Counted from the stretch's first letter, positions 25,553 to 35,346 are shown. The stretch is 41,388 bases of DNA from Kurthia zopfii (GCF_003143955.1 NZ_QFVS01000024.1:1-41388); one strand, 5' to 3'. The notes: generated by a model not told the origin, from the sequence alone. Numbers and translations: made by a program.

Positions 25553-25600
25553 AGAAAAAAGGCAATGTATTGAAAAGTAATTAACTTTTGTTTACATTGC
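25553..25600 (-). terminator. Intrinsic terminator of argR-recN
   Basis: On the minus strand GCAATGTA...TACATTGC forms a stem with inner A/T pairs and is followed by CTTTTTTC. It begins ten bases after the recN stop, so spo0A must have its own promoter in 25351-25552. Confidence 0.8.
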
Positions 25601-25609
25601 TTTCTCTTT

Positions 25610-27301
25610 TTAATTCACTTTTTGAGAATTCGCTAACTCTACTAACTCTTTCGCATGCTGGAAAGTTTTTTCTGTAACGACTTGTCCAGACATCATACGG
25701 CTAATTTCATCAATTCGGTCATCGTTAAAAAGTTCGGTAAGAGAAGTCTTCGTGCGATTATCTTCTTCTTGTTTGCGAATATAGTAATGATGATCCGCCA
25801 TAGCTGCAACTTGCGGTAAATGCGAAATACAAAGTACTTGAGAATTTCTAGAAATCAACGAAATTTTATTGGCAATTGCTTGCGCTACTCGACCGCTAAC
25901 GCCGGTATCAACTTCATCAAAAATAATTGAAGTAATGCCCATTGTCGAAGAAAAAATGGTTTTTAATGCAATCATTATTCTCGACAGTTCACCACCCGAA
26001 GCAATTTTAGTCAATGGTTTCGGCGGTTCTCCTATATTTGTTGAGATGTAGAAGACGACTTCATCTACACCATTCTGATCGAAATTCCCTTCAGAATACT
26101 CATTAACTTGGACGATTAATTTTGCTCGTTCCATATATAATTCTTGTAATTGCGTCATTATTTTTTCAGCTAATTGAGTCCCGTATTCTTTACGAATAAC
26201 AGTCAATTTCGCTGCTTGCTCGGCTAATTTCAATTCAAATTGTTTTAGTTTTTTCTCATTTTGTTGAATATTTTCATCACTATTTTCAAGTGTTTCAAGT
26301 TCCAAACCAATTTGAGCTCTATAATCTAAAACCTCCTGTAAAGAGTGGCCGTATTTACGTTTCATATTTTGGATTAGCGCTAACCTTTGCTCCACTTCGT
26401 TTAATCTCTCTGGATCAAACTCCATTTCATCAAGGCGATTTTTTAATGTAAATGCCGCTTCTTGTAAAGAATAAAATGCTTCAGAAACAGTACTTGATAG
26501 CTCTTTAAATTGATCGTCAACATTTGCGACATCTTCTAATTCCGACATCGCCTGACCAATCCAATCAATTCCTTTAGACTCACCTAATATCGCTTCATGA
26601 GCCAATGAGCTACCTTCAAAAATCTTATGGAAATTATTTAATCTTCGTCGTTCTTCCATCAATTCAGTTTCTTCATTCGCAAGGAATTTACAACGATCAA
26701 TCTCTTTTATTTGGAATGAGTATAGATCAATTTTCTGTGCGATTTGCTGCTCACCTAAAGAAAGTGCCGCAAGTTCTGATTTTAATTCTTTATAAGATTG
26801 ATATATTTCTATGTATTGCTGTTTTTCATCATAAATTGCTTCCCCTGCAAATTGATCCAATAAATTAATATGATGCTTATCATCCATTAATTCTTGTGAC
26901 TCATGTTGTCCATGGATATCAATCAGTGTCGCTCCTACTTCTCGTAGCATTCCAATCGGCATAAGCTTCCCATTTACACGACAAACACTTTTACCGTGAT
27001 CATTTAAGTCCCTGCGTAAAATAATCGTACCTTCATCTACTTCAATTCCCAGCTCTGCGCATTTATCAATTGCTGGATGCGCACCTTCTGGCAAAGTAAA
27101 AAGGCCCTCTAGTTCCGCCTTTTTTGCTCCATGACGAATAAACTCTTGAGAACCTCTCCCTCCTGCTAAAAGTTGAACTGCATCAATAATAATCGATTTC
27201 CCCGCACCTGTTTCGCCGGTAAGCACAGTTAATCCATTTTGGAATTCCACTGTTAGTTCATCGATAATCGCAAAGTTCTTGATTGAAAGTTCTTTTAACA
27301 A
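25610..27301 (-). CDS. recN: DNA repair protein RecN
   Basis: The SMC-like ATPase acts early at double-strand breaks. From the TTG at 27301 it is 563 residues; AGGGG lies eight bases upstream. The in-frame GTG at 27310 overlaps that site and is less likely. The Walker A is LTGETGAGKSIIIDA near residue 30. Central coiled-coil segments flank the middle region (EQRLALIQNMKRKYGHSL). The ABC signature is KIASGGELSRIMIAL, followed by Walker B IIFDEVDTGVSG and the His of CISHLPQVAAMADHH. It is co-transcribed with argR, 27 bases upstream. Confidence 0.95.
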   Translation of the reverse strand: MLKELSIKNFAIIDELTVEFQNGLTVLTGETGAGKSIIIDAVQLLAGGRGSQEFIRHGAKKAELEGLFTLPEGAHPAIDKCAELGIEVDEGTIILRRDLNDHGKSVCRVNGKLMPIGMLREVGATLIDIHGQHESQELMDDKHHINLLDQFAGEAIYDEKQQYIEIYQSYKELKSELAALSLGEQQIAQKIDLYSFQIKEIDRCKFLANEETELMEERRRLNNFHKIFEGSSLAHEAILGESKGIDWIGQAMSELEDVANVDDQFKELSSTVSEAFYSLQEAAFTLKNRLDEMEFDPERLNEVEQRLALIQNMKRKYGHSLQEVLDYRAQIGLELETLENSDENIQQNEKKLKQFELKLAEQAAKLTVIRKEYGTQLAEKIMTQLQELYMERAKLIVQVNEYSEGNFDQNGVDEVVFYISTNIGEPPKPLTKIASGGELSRIMIALKTIFSSTMGITSIIFDEVDTGVSGRVAQAIANKISLISRNSQVLCISHLPQVAAMADHHYYIRKQEEDNRTKTSLTELFNDDRIDEISRMMSGQVVTEKTFQHAKELVELANSQKVN

Positions 27302-27328
27302 GATTTTCACCCCTAAATTAAATGGTTT

Positions 27329-27778
27329 TTATAACATTTCAAGTAATCGATTTTTAATAACTTCTCGCATCGATTCTTCGCGACAAAGAATCATGATCGT
27401 ATCATCTCCACAGATTGTACCTAGTATTTCTGTCCAATCTAAATGGTCTAGAAGTGATCCAATAGCATGTGCATTACCTGGAAGTGTCTTCATTACTAAG
27501 AAATGACTAGCCCCATCGATCGATACAAATGCATCCGCTAAAGCTCTGTGTAGCTTCTGGATTGGATTGAATCGTTGATCGGCTGGTAAACTGTATTTGT
27601 AACGACCATCTTGCAAAGGTACTTTAATTAAATGTAATTCTTTAATATCACGTGAAATCGTAGCTTGGGTTACATTGTATCCCGCTTCTTTTAGTAAATC
27701 TACTAGCTCATCCTGTGTTTCAATTTCACGGTTTGCAATCATGTCACGAATTCTAATATGTCTTTGACTTTTATTCAC
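27329..27778 (-). CDS. argR: Arginine repressor ArgR/AhrC
   Basis: The GTG at 27778 gives 149 residues, the standard Bacillus length, with GAGGTGA just upstream. An in-frame GTG three codons earlier overlaps this RBS. The N-terminal winged-helix domain shows [27 protein letters not shown] (recognition helix) and GRYKYSLP. The C-terminal hexamerisation and arginine-binding domain includes [17 protein letters not shown] and the [11 protein letters not shown] motif with the two arginine-contacting aspartates. It represses arginine biosynthesis and activates catabolism. A candidate ARG box precedes it. Confidence 0.95.
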   Translation of the reverse strand: MNKSQRHIRIRDMIANREIETQDELVDLLKEAGYNVTQATISRDIKELHLIKVPLQDGRYKYSLPADQRFNPIQKLHRALADAFVSIDGASHFLVMKTLPGNAHAIGSLLDHLDWTEILGTICGDDTIMILCREESMREVIKNRLLEML

Positions 27779-27792
27779 TAATATCACCTCTA

Positions 27793-27806
27793 TGCATAAA
27801 TATGCC
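27793..27806. promoter_or_regulatory. Candidate ARG box (autoregulation site)
   Basis: TGCATAAATATGCC matches the general ArgR site pattern TGMATWWWWATKCA at 13 of 14 positions, with GCATA/TATGC as a perfect inverted repeat. It lies 15 bases before the argR start codon. Confidence 0.5.
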
Positions 27807-27894
27807 TTTTCATCATTACGTTATCATCATTTCTATTGAATGACAAGAGAAAAAGCAATTTACGGTATTTTCAACAGATTTTTATATTTTGCGT

Positions 27895-27933
27895 TAAAAA
27901 AACATAGTGCGCCTTAAAGACGCTACTATGTTT
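27895..27933 (-). terminator. Intrinsic terminator of the xseA-xseB-ispA-dxs-tlyA operon
   Basis: On the minus strand AAACATAGTAGCG...CGCACTATGTTT (one base bulged) is followed by TTTTTTT. Its upstream arm overlaps the tlyA stop codon. Confidence 0.85.
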
Positions 27934-28753
27934 ATTTTAATTGATTATGCGCTTCTTGTACAATCGCTTTTAGATCAACCGTATTTACGACTTCTTCCCC
28001 TTGAGTTGGGTTGTAAAGATGGAATAAAAATTCGATATTACCTTCTCCGCCTGTAATAGGTGAATACGAAGCATTTTTTAATGAAAATCCTAATTCAGTA
28101 GAGAATGAAGCGATTTTTTCTAAAACTTCTAAATGGACTTTCGCATCGCGAATGACACCTTTTTTCCCTACTTTTTCTTTGCCCGCTTCGAATTGTGGCT
28201 TCACTAAAGCAACAACATCTCCGCCTGGAACTAATAAAGTTTTAAGCACTGGAAGGATCAATTCTAATGAAATAAATGATACATCAATAGAAGTAAATTC
28301 AGGTAATCCCTCGACTAAATCTGGCCCTGTCACATAGCGGAAGTTTGTTTTCTCCATCACAGTGACACGTTCATCAGAGCGGATTTTCCATGCTAATTGA
28401 TTCGAACCAACATCAAGTGCATAGGCATGTCGCGCACCATTTTGTAATGCACAATCTGTAAATCCACCAGTTGAAGAACCAATATCAAGCATTAGTTTGC
28501 CTTCAACTGACACATCAAATTGTTCTAATGCTTTTTCTAATTTAAGGCCACCGCGACTTACATATCGCAGTTGTTGGCCTTTAATTGTTAAATCTTGATC
28601 TACTGGTATTTTTTCGCCAGCTTTATCGACACGTACCTCTTTTGAGAATACTTGTCCTGCCATAATTGTACGTTTTGCTTTTTCACGTGTTTCACATAAT
28701 CCTCGTTGTACGAGTAAAATATCAACGCGTTCTTTTTGGACTTTATCTGCCAT
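27932..28753 (-). CDS. tlyA: TlyA/YqxC family rRNA 2'-O-methyltransferase
   Basis: The 273-residue protein has an N-terminal S4 RNA-binding domain (RVDILLVQRGLCETREKAKRTI, residues ~8-65). An FtsJ-like Rossmann methyltransferase domain follows, with SAM-binding LMLDIGSSTGGFTDCALQNGA near residue 90, ALDVGSNQLAW, and later FISLELILP and LVKPQFEAG. TlyA proteins methylate ribosomal RNA in mycobacteria; the role in Bacillales is less clear. Its start codon overlaps the dxs stop, as is usual in this conserved gene order. Confidence 0.9.
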   Translation of the reverse strand: MADKVQKERVDILLVQRGLCETREKAKRTIMAGQVFSKEVRVDKAGEKIPVDQDLTIKGQQLRYVSRGGLKLEKALEQFDVSVEGKLMLDIGSSTGGFTDCALQNGARHAYALDVGSNQLAWKIRSDERVTVMEKTNFRYVTGPDLVEGLPEFTSIDVSFISLELILPVLKTLLVPGGDVVALVKPQFEAGKEKVGKKGVIRDAKVHLEVLEKIASFSTELGFSLKNASYSPITGGEGNIEFLFHLYNPTQGEEVVNTVDLKAIVQEAHNQLK

Positions 28754-30657
28754 TATGCTTCTAGACCTTCTTGTTCTGTTTTTTTCTGAACTAATTTTTC
28801 GATTCGTTTTTCAGCTTCTTCAGCCGTTAAATCGATATCACGCATTAGTAAGTCGACGCTACCATGTTCGATGAATTCATCTGGAATACCTAGGCGATCC
28901 GTGCATGAAGTATCATAACCGTGATCATTTGCAAACTCTAGTACCGCACTACCAAATCCACCTTGTAACATTGATTCTTCAATCGTTAATACAGGTTTTT
29001 TCGATTGATAAATACTGTGAAGCATTTCTTCGTCCAAAGGTTTGATGAAACGAGCATTGACGACTTCGACTTTAAGCCCTTTTTCTTCAAGTGCTTTTGC
29101 AGCTTCTTTAGCAAGTGGGATTGTCGTACCGAAAGTTAGAATCGTAGCATCGGCGCCTTCTTGTAACACTTCCCAAGTACCAATTGGAATAGCTTTCATT
29201 TCTTCGTCCATCGGTACACCTAAACCATTACCACGTGGGTAACGTAAGCAAATTGGACCGTCATCATAATCTAATGCGGTTTTAACCATATGTTGTCCTT
29301 CGTTTTCATCTTTCGGCATCATAATAACGATGTTCGGCATAGAACGTAGGAAGTTAATATCAAATACACCTTGATGTGTTTCTCCATCTGCTCCTACTAA
29401 TCCCGAACGGTCAATTCCTACAAAAACATTTAGCTTTTGACGGCAAATATCATGTAGCATTTGATCATACGCACGTTGTAAGAATGTCGAATAGATTGCA
29501 AGGAATGGCTTTGTACCTTCTGCTGCCATACCCGCTGCCATCGTTGTAGCATGCTGTTCAGCAATACCTACATCGAAGAATCGGTTTGGAAACTCTTTTG
29601 CAAAGCCTTCTAATTTTGAACCAACAGGCATCGCTGGCGTAATCGTCACGACTCTTGGATCTTGACGAGCAATCTCTGAAACTGAATCTGCAATTAATTT
29701 AGACCAACCTGGAGCAGTGACTTTCGATTTAACGAAGTCCCCTGTTTCCATTTTATATGGGCCAGTACCATGCCATGTACCAATTGTATCGTTTTCAGCA
29801 GGTGAATAACCTTTACCTTTTTTCGTTACAACATGTACTAGAACAGGTCCTTCAATTTTTTTCGCACTATTTAATGTAGCTTCTAATGCTTCAAAATCAT
29901 GCCCATTAATAGGCCCTAAATAAGTAAATCCAAGTTCCTCAAAGAACATGCCAGGAACAACTAAATATTTCAAGCCATCTTTAACGCGTTCAGCAGTAGA
30001 TGCTAAACGATTTCCGAATGCTGGGATACGCTTTAATAAACCTTCTAAATCGTCTTTTGCACGATTATAAGGCGTAGCAGAACGCATTCTAGTTAACATA
30101 TTATGCATCGCACCAACGTTTGGCGCAATTGACATTTCATTGTCATTTAAAATAACAGTCATATTCGTTTTTTCGTGACCAATATGGTTTAATGCTTCAA
30201 AAGCCATACCACCTGTTAAAGCTCCGTCACCGATAATTGGAACGACGAAATTCTTCTCGCCTTTGACATCTCTAGCAGCTGCCATTCCCATCGCACCTGA
30301 TAAAGAAGTAGAACTATGGCCAGTTTCCCAAACATCATGTTCGCTTTCGTTGCGCTTCGGGAATCCACATAATCCTTTATATTGGCGTAACGTATCAAAT
30401 TGATCCGCTCTGCCCGTTAAAATTTTATGAACATATGCTTGATGTCCAACATCAAATAAAAACTTATCTTCAGGGCTATTAAATACTCTATGAAGTGCGA
30501 TTGTTAATTCGACAACTCCAAGATTTGGCCCGATATGCCCTCCTGTAATAGAACATTTCTCAATTAAAAATTTGCGAATATCTTCCGCTAAATCTTGTAA
30601 TTGTTTTTTTGTTAAATTCTTTAGAAAGGATGGACTAGAAATTGTGTTTAAATCCAT
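28753..30657 (-). CDS. dxs: 1-deoxy-D-xylulose-5-phosphate synthase
   Basis: This ThDP enzyme condenses pyruvate and glyceraldehyde-3-phosphate, the first step of the MEP isoprenoid pathway. I chose the ATG at 30657 ([17 protein letters not shown], 634 residues), which aligns with other Dxs N termini and lies ten bases after AAAGGTG. Motifs: [18 protein letters not shown], the ThDP motif [16 protein letters not shown]...[22 protein letters not shown] with the catalytic Glu, and [15 protein letters not shown]. The gene follows ispA after an 88-base gap. Confidence 0.95.
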   Translation of the reverse strand: MDLNTISSPSFLKNLTKKQLQDLAEDIRKFLIEKCSITGGHIGPNLGVVELTIALHRVFNSPEDKFLFDVGHQAYVHKILTGRADQFDTLRQYKGLCGFPKRNESEHDVWETGHSSTSLSGAMGMAAARDVKGEKNFVVPIIGDGALTGGMAFEALNHIGHEKTNMTVILNDNEMSIAPNVGAMHNMLTRMRSATPYNRAKDDLEGLLKRIPAFGNRLASTAERVKDGLKYLVVPGMFFEELGFTYLGPINGHDFEALEATLNSAKKIEGPVLVHVVTKKGKGYSPAENDTIGTWHGTGPYKMETGDFVKSKVTAPGWSKLIADSVSEIARQDPRVVTITPAMPVGSKLEGFAKEFPNRFFDVGIAEQHATTMAAGMAAEGTKPFLAIYSTFLQRAYDQMLHDICRQKLNVFVGIDRSGLVGADGETHQGVFDINFLRSMPNIVIMMPKDENEGQHMVKTALDYDDGPICLRYPRGNGLGVPMDEEMKAIPIGTWEVLQEGADATILTFGTTIPLAKEAAKALEEKGLKVEVVNARFIKPLDEEMLHSIYQSKKPVLTIEESMLQGGFGSAVLEFANDHGYDTSCTDRLGIPDEFIEHGSVDLLMRDIDLTAEEAEKRIEKLVQKKTEQEGLEA

Positions 30658-30754
30658 CACCATCACACACCTTTACTTATCATAGATTTTACTCACACGA
30701 CGTTTTTTCACTATTATAACAGTCATTAACTCGAACAGAAAGTGTTAAGTATGA

Positions 30755-31639
30755 CTACTTGTTACGATGTACTATATAATCCGTTAAATCTGATAGATAT
30801 TTACTACTAGACGGGATTTTCATTAGACATTCATGCGCTTTCGTAGCATGATCTTGTAATTTTTGTTTCGCACCTTCCAAAGTTAAAAGTGCAGGATACG
30901 TACTCTTGTCGCTCGCTTCATCTTTGCCAGCAGTTTTGCCTAGTTCTTCAGTCGTTCCTTCAATATCTAAAATATCATCTTTAATTTGGAATGCTAATCC
31001 AATATGATACGCGTATTCAACTAAAATTTCACGCTGTTCTTTTGTTGCACCTGCTAAAATCGCTCCTGCTTCAATACTAAAACGTAAAATAGCGCCCGTC
31101 TTATTCTCATGAACACGAACAAGTTCTTCTAAATTTAAAAGACGCTGTTCACCTTCCATATCAAGAACTTGACCGCCAACCATACCTTCTGCGCCAGCAG
31201 TTTCACTTAAAAGTTGAATCAATTCAATTTTTGTTTCGGCTGGTACATCTTTCAGACGAGCCAGAATGCCAAATGGTAATGTATTCAATGCATCACCTGC
31301 AAGCGTTGCATGTGCTTCACCAAATACTTTATGATTCGTAGGTTTTCCACGGCGGAAATCGTCATTATCCATACTCGGTAGATCATCATGAATTAGCGAA
31401 TATGTATGAATCATCTCAACAGCAGATGCTGCAGTGTATCCAGCTTCCGATTGTACATGGAAGTGATCTAATACCGCAAGCACAAATAGTGGTCTAACTC
31501 TCTTACCACCAGCTTTTAAAGAATAAATCATTGGTTCTTTTAAAGACTGCGGAGCATCAATTCCTTCTACTAGGTCATACATATGTTTCTCCACTTTTGG
31601 AATTTCAATGTTCATAAAGTGCTTTAGTTCATCTGTCAT
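30755..31639 (-). CDS. ispA: Polyprenyl (farnesyl diphosphate) synthase
   Basis: The 294-residue all-helical prenyltransferase makes farnesyl diphosphate from IPP and DMAPP/GPP. The first aspartate-rich motif is SLIHDDLPSMDNDDFRRGKPT near residue 85, containing DDxxxxD with the chain-length region before it. The second is FQIKDDILDIEG near residue 220. KAGGKRVRP contributes to IPP binding. It is flanked by xseB (3 bases upstream) and dxs, the standard Bacillales order. Confidence 0.95.
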   Translation of the reverse strand: MTDELKHFMNIEIPKVEKHMYDLVEGIDAPQSLKEPMIYSLKAGGKRVRPLFVLAVLDHFHVQSEAGYTAASAVEMIHTYSLIHDDLPSMDNDDFRRGKPTNHKVFGEAHATLAGDALNTLPFGILARLKDVPAETKIELIQLLSETAGAEGMVGGQVLDMEGEQRLLNLEELVRVHENKTGAILRFSIEAGAILAGATKEQREILVEYAYHIGLAFQIKDDILDIEGTTEELGKTAGKDEASDKSTYPALLTLEGAKQKLQDHATKAHECLMKIPSSSKYLSDLTDYIVHRNK

Positions 31640-31642
31640 TTC

Positions 31643-31876
31643 CTACGCCTCTTTCTCATCGTTATTCGTCATTGGTGTTTCAATGCCTTCTTCATCCATC
31701 ATCGTCACTAATTGTTTTTCTGCTTTTTCTAATTGTGAATGGCAAGATTTCGATAAAGTCATGCCCTCTTTGTACAATTCTATCGCATCTTCTAACGGAA
31801 CATCGCCTTTTTCTAAAGCTGCCACAATTTCTTCTAATTTAGAAATAGATTGTGCGAAATCATTCTTTTTAGCCAT
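31643..31876 (-). CDS. xseB: Exodeoxyribonuclease VII small subunit
   Basis: The 77-residue protein shows the family pattern FAQSISKLEEIVAALEKGDVPLEDAIELYKEGM followed by a charged helix. It binds XseA to form the single-strand-specific exonuclease VII. Its ATG overlaps the xseA stop by one base, consistent with coupled synthesis. Confidence 0.93.
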   Translation of the reverse strand: MAKKNDFAQSISKLEEIVAALEKGDVPLEDAIELYKEGMTLSKSCHSQLEKAEKQLVTMMDEEGIETPMTNNDEKEA

Positions 31877-33222
31877 TATTTTCCCTCCGATTTTGTAATT
31901 TCAAGTACTTTCACATTTGCTTGTCCATCCGCTAACTTTAATTTTAAGTTTTGGTCTACTTTTATTTGTTCAATCGACTTCACGACATTTTTTTCTTCAT
32001 ACAAAATCGCATATCCTCTAGTCATAATGGCTAATGGATTTAATATTTCGAGTGAACGAACATTATTAAACAATAGTTGACGCTTTTGCTCGACTTGATG
32101 TTGCGCCAAGTAAGATAATTTAGTAGTCATTTGATCGATTGATTGTTTTAAGAACTGCACTTCTTTAATCGGATTTTGCGCTCGTAATCGCTCCGTTAAT
32201 TGCATTTGTTGATTTTTACTTCGCTCAATCGTTCGCTTAGTATAGTGGTCTAATTGTTCGTCTAACCTTGCTAATTGCTCAATAAACGGGCGATATAGTC
32301 TGTCAGGGTATTGCATTGTATATGAGTTTTGAACGCGATTCAAGCGCGCTCGCTCATGTTTCAAAATCCCTTGCGTCTGATTAAAGACCCTTGCTTTCAA
32401 AGACATAATATACTGCATTAATTCGATTTGATCAGGAACTGCCATTTTTGCAGCTCCAGTCGGTGTTGGCGCACGTAAATCCGCTACGAAATCCGTAATT
32501 GTAACGTCCGTTTCATGTCCGACCGCACTAATGATTGGAATATGACTTTCGAAAATCGCTTGAGCGACTATTTCTTCATTAAATGCCCATAAATCTTCAA
32601 TTGAGCCACCGCCACGACCGACGATTAATGTATCGATCTGACCAACTTCATTCGCTCGCTTAATCGCCTCTGCAATTTGAGGAGCGGCATTCTTCCCTTG
32701 CACTAATGTAGGAATGACGACTACTTCCGCAATTGGATAATGTCGTTTCAATGTTGAGAGAATATCACGAATGGCTGCACCAGTTTTGGCAGTAATGACA
32801 CCGATTTTCTTAGGAAATTTGACAATTGGTTGTTTGAATTCCGGTTTGAAATACCCTCTTGCTTCTAACTCTTTTTTCAATTGTTCAAATGCGATATGCA
32901 AACTACCGACTCCATCTGGTTGGATATCATTTGCATATAACTGATATCGCCCAGATGATTCATAGACATTCACATCACCTTGAATCATTACTTTCATACC
33001 GTTTTCAGGTTTGAACTTTAAAGCGTTTGCATTGCGCGCATACATAACTGCTTGAATTTGCGATTTCTCATCTTTTAAGGTGAAGTAAATATGTCCAGAT
33101 GTATGTAATTTAACATTCGAAAGTTCACCCTTCACATACACTTCTCGTAAATAAGGATCCACTTCAAATTTTCGCTTAATATATTTAGTTAACGCTTGAA
33201 CTGTTAAGTAATTTACTGTCAT
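31876..33222 (-). CDS. xseA: Exodeoxyribonuclease VII large subunit
   Basis: The catalytic subunit has 448 residues. An N-terminal OB fold spans residues ~1-105 (VYVKGELSNVKLHTSGHIYFTLKD). The nuclease domain contains IGVITAKTGAAIRDILSTL, DTLIVGRGGGSIEDLWAFNEE and SAVGHETDVTITDFVADLRAPTPT. A long C-terminal coiled coil (~residues 270-400) precedes the LKLKLADGQ segment. It begins after the folD terminator, with RBS AAGGAG, so a promoter probably lies in 33223-33282. Confidence 0.94.
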   Translation of the reverse strand: MTVNYLTVQALTKYIKRKFEVDPYLREVYVKGELSNVKLHTSGHIYFTLKDEKSQIQAVMYARNANALKFKPENGMKVMIQGDVNVYESSGRYQLYANDIQPDGVGSLHIAFEQLKKELEARGYFKPEFKQPIVKFPKKIGVITAKTGAAIRDILSTLKRHYPIAEVVVIPTLVQGKNAAPQIAEAIKRANEVGQIDTLIVGRGGGSIEDLWAFNEEIVAQAIFESHIPIISAVGHETDVTITDFVADLRAPTPTGAAKMAVPDQIELMQYIMSLKARVFNQTQGILKHERARLNRVQNSYTMQYPDRLYRPFIEQLARLDEQLDHYTKRTIERSKNQQMQLTERLRAQNPIKEVQFLKQSIDQMTTKLSYLAQHQVEQKRQLLFNNVRSLEILNPLAIMTRGYAILYEEKNVVKSIEQIKVDQNLKLKLADGQANVKVLEITKSEGK

Positions 33223-33282
33223 TTTTTTCTCCTTCCAATTAAGGGGCGCTCCCTTTTATCTTCTGAAGTGATATTCGTCCAT

Positions 33283-33317
33283 GAAAAAAAGCTGAAATTC
33301 CGCAGAAAATCAGCTTT
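33283..33317 (-). terminator. Intrinsic terminator of nusB-folD
   Basis: On the minus strand AAAGCTGA...TCAGCTTT with a 14-base loop is followed by a T-run. It separates folD from xseA, which are often co-transcribed in relatives. Confidence 0.85.
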
Positions 33318-33355
33318 CTGTATATTCTATTTTACCTTAATAATGCTCATTTGTC

Positions 33356-34207
33356 TTATACTAGCTTCATTTTTGCAGATTGTATTGTGTTGACCATCAA
33401 CATTGTAATTGTCATTGGGCCAACTCCACCAGGTACAGGTGTAATTGCTGCTGTATGGTCTACAACATCAGCGAAATCAACGTCACCGCAAAGTTTGCCA
33501 AATTCATCACGATTCATACCAACATCAATAACAACTGCACCTTCTTTAATATGATGTGATTTAATCATCTTCGCTCGACCAACCGCAACAACTAAAATAT
33601 CAGCTTGTTTCGTAATCGCTTCTAAGTCAGGTGTTTTCGAATGACAGTATGTGACAGTCGCGTCTTTTTGAAGCAGTAGTTGCCCCATTGGCACACCTAC
33701 TATATGACTTCTACCGATGACAACTGCATGCTTACCTGCTACATCCACATTCGAAAATTCAAGTAATTTCATAACGCCATGTGGTGTACAAGGAAGAAAT
33801 GTTTCTTGACCTAGGAGCATTTTACCAACACTCACTGGGTGGAAACCATCAACATCTTTAAGAGGAGAAATTGTTTCGATTACTTTTTGTTCATTAATAT
33901 GTTTAGGTAATGGTAATTGAACCAATATTCCATCAATTTTAGCTGAACTGTTCAACTGCTCGATTTGTTGCAGTAGTTGTTCTTCTGTAGTTTGTTCTGG
34001 TAGCTTAATTAACTCTGAATAAATCCCAAGTTGTTGACAGGCTTTTTCTTTGTTCGCTACATATGTATGTGAAGCTGGATCTTCTCCAACTAGAATCACT
34101 GCTAATCCAGGTGTGATCCCTTTAGTAGCTAATTGTTGAACCTCTTCTTTAATTGAAACGCGAATTTGTTGACCAATCTCTTTACCATTAATAAGTTGAC
34201 TTGACAT
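33356..34207 (-). CDS. folD: Bifunctional methylenetetrahydrofolate dehydrogenase / cyclohydrolase
   Basis: The enzyme interconverts 5,10-methylene-, methenyl- and 10-formyl-tetrahydrofolate with NADP+. From the ATG at 34207 (RBS GGGAG, eight bases away) it is 283 residues; an earlier in-frame GTG overlaps that site. Motifs: YVANKEKACQQLGI with the catalytic lysine, DGILVQLPLPKHI, PCTPHGVM, the nucleotide-binding VVIGRSHIVGVPMGQLL and TPVPGGVGPMTI near the C terminus. It lies 80 bases downstream of nusB. Confidence 0.95.
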   Translation of the reverse strand: MSSQLINGKEIGQQIRVSIKEEVQQLATKGITPGLAVILVGEDPASHTYVANKEKACQQLGIYSELIKLPEQTTEEQLLQQIEQLNSSAKIDGILVQLPLPKHINEQKVIETISPLKDVDGFHPVSVGKMLLGQETFLPCTPHGVMKLLEFSNVDVAGKHAVVIGRSHIVGVPMGQLLLQKDATVTYCHSKTPDLEAITKQADILVVAVGRAKMIKSHHIKEGAVVIDVGMNRDEFGKLCGDVDFADVVDHTAAITPVPGGVGPMTITMLMVNTIQSAKMKLV

Positions 34208-34251
34208 TTTTAACACTCCCGAATTCAGCTTGATGCGTCAACAGGTTGTGA

Positions 34252-34269
34252 GGAAGAGCGAACTCTCCC
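34252..34269 (-). other. UUCG-capped hairpin in the nusB-folD spacer
   Basis: On the minus strand GGGAGAG-TTCG-CTCTTCC forms a seven-pair stem (one G-U pair) closed by a UUCG tetraloop, 45 bases before the folD start. No T-run follows, so it is not an intrinsic terminator. It may be an RNA processing or stabilising element. Confidence 0.45.
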
Positions 34270-34287
34270 TAATGCCCCATTAACGAT

Positions 34288-34662
34288 CTAGTATTTTGAT
34301 AATACGCCGTTCACGAACTTGCCTGATTGTTCATCGCCGAATGTTTTAGAAATTTCAACAGCTTCATTGATTACAACATTGCTAGGTGTTTCTGGCGTGT
34401 ATAGTAATTCAAAAGCAGCTAAACGTAAAATAGTACGTTCAATTTTAGCTAAACGGTTTAATGACCATTTTTCTAATTTGCTTTCAAGTGATGCATCGAT
34501 TTCTTCTAAATGATCTACTGTACCGTGTACAAGTTGTTCAAAAAATGTAGATGACTTTCCTTCTGCAACAGCATGCTCAATAGCAGCCTCTACAGTCATT
34601 TCAGTATTTTCTAGTTGAAAAAGTGTTTGTAACGCTTTTTCGCGTGCTTCGCGACGCTTCAT
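34288..34662 (-). CDS. nusB: Transcription antitermination factor NusB
   Basis: The 124-residue helical protein begins MKRREAREKALQTLFQLE, the usual NusB N terminus. AAAGGAG lies nine bases before this ATG; a longer frame upstream has no such support. Further family segments are WSLNRLAKIERTILRLAAFELLY and PSNVVINEAVEISKTFGDEQSGKFVNGVL. With NusE(S10) it binds boxA of rRNA leaders. The gene has its own unit after the yqhY terminator. Confidence 0.94.
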   Translation of the reverse strand: MKRREAREKALQTLFQLENTEMTVEAAIEHAVAEGKSSTFFEQLVHGTVDHLEEIDASLESKLEKWSLNRLAKIERTILRLAAFELLYTPETPSNVVINEAVEISKTFGDEQSGKFVNGVLSKY

Positions 34663-34866
34663 GTTAATTAACTCCTTTTTATAATGTTTACAATAATACA
34701 AACACTATAACAATTATTTTCATATGAAGTTTATTTTATCACACTTTTGCTTGTCATCATACGCTTTACGACAAGTTTTAAAAATCTGTTTATTTTTTCG
34801 TGATAATTAACATAAGCGAACGATTTCAATACCAATTATAATAAATGTTCGTCTTTATGTCAATTG

Positions 34867-34908
34867 TAAAAAATAGACGTTTCAAGCTTTTCAGCTCAAA
34901 ACGTCTAT
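34867..34908 (-). terminator. Intrinsic terminator of accB-accC-yqhY
   Basis: On the minus strand ATAGACGTTTTGAGCT pairs with AAGCTTGAAACGTCTAT (one mismatch) and is followed by TTTTTTAC. Confidence 0.88.
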
Positions 34909-34918
34909 ATGTGGGCAT

Positions 34919-35326
34919 TTATTCAGCTTTTGAATTTGCAGCTTGTTCAAATTGAACCCCTGTAATATGAACATTCACTTCTTTTGTCTGAAGATCTGTC
35001 ATATTTTCAATTGATTCACGAATTTGACGTTGGACCTCACGCGCTACATGTGCAACTGCTACGCCATATTGCACGACACAGTATACATCAACGATTAATC
35101 CATCTTCCGTCCATTCCGTTTTGATTCCCTTACCATGAACTTTCTTGCCGAATTTCTCTGCTACACCAGTTGCGAAAGTCCCTCTTGTACCAAAGATTCC
35201 TTCTACTTCTGTTGTTGCGATTCCAGCAATCACTTCAATTACCTCGGGTGCTACTTCAATATCACCTAAAGCCTCTTTACCATTCGGCGTACTTTGTGGC
35301 AATGATTGAATCTCTTTTTCAGCCAT
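34919..35326 (-). CDS. yqhY: Asp23/Gls24 family envelope stress protein (YqhY)
   Basis: The protein is 135 residues from the ATG at 35326, with GAGAGGGG upstream; a longer frame begins within that site. The Asp23 domain runs from about residue 20: GDIEVAPEVIEVIAGIATTEVEGI, then GLIVDVYCVVQYGVAVAHVAREVQRQI and KEVNVHITGVQF. In B. subtilis YqhY is encoded with accBC and affects acetyl-CoA carboxylase activity. The same linkage holds here, with accC ending 20 bases upstream. Confidence 0.9.
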   Translation of the reverse strand: MAEKEIQSLPQSTPNGKEALGDIEVAPEVIEVIAGIATTEVEGIFGTRGTFATGVAEKFGKKVHGKGIKTEWTEDGLIVDVYCVVQYGVAVAHVAREVQRQIRESIENMTDLQTKEVNVHITGVQFEQAANSKAE

Positions 35327-35346
35327 TGAATCTGCCCCTCTCATTA

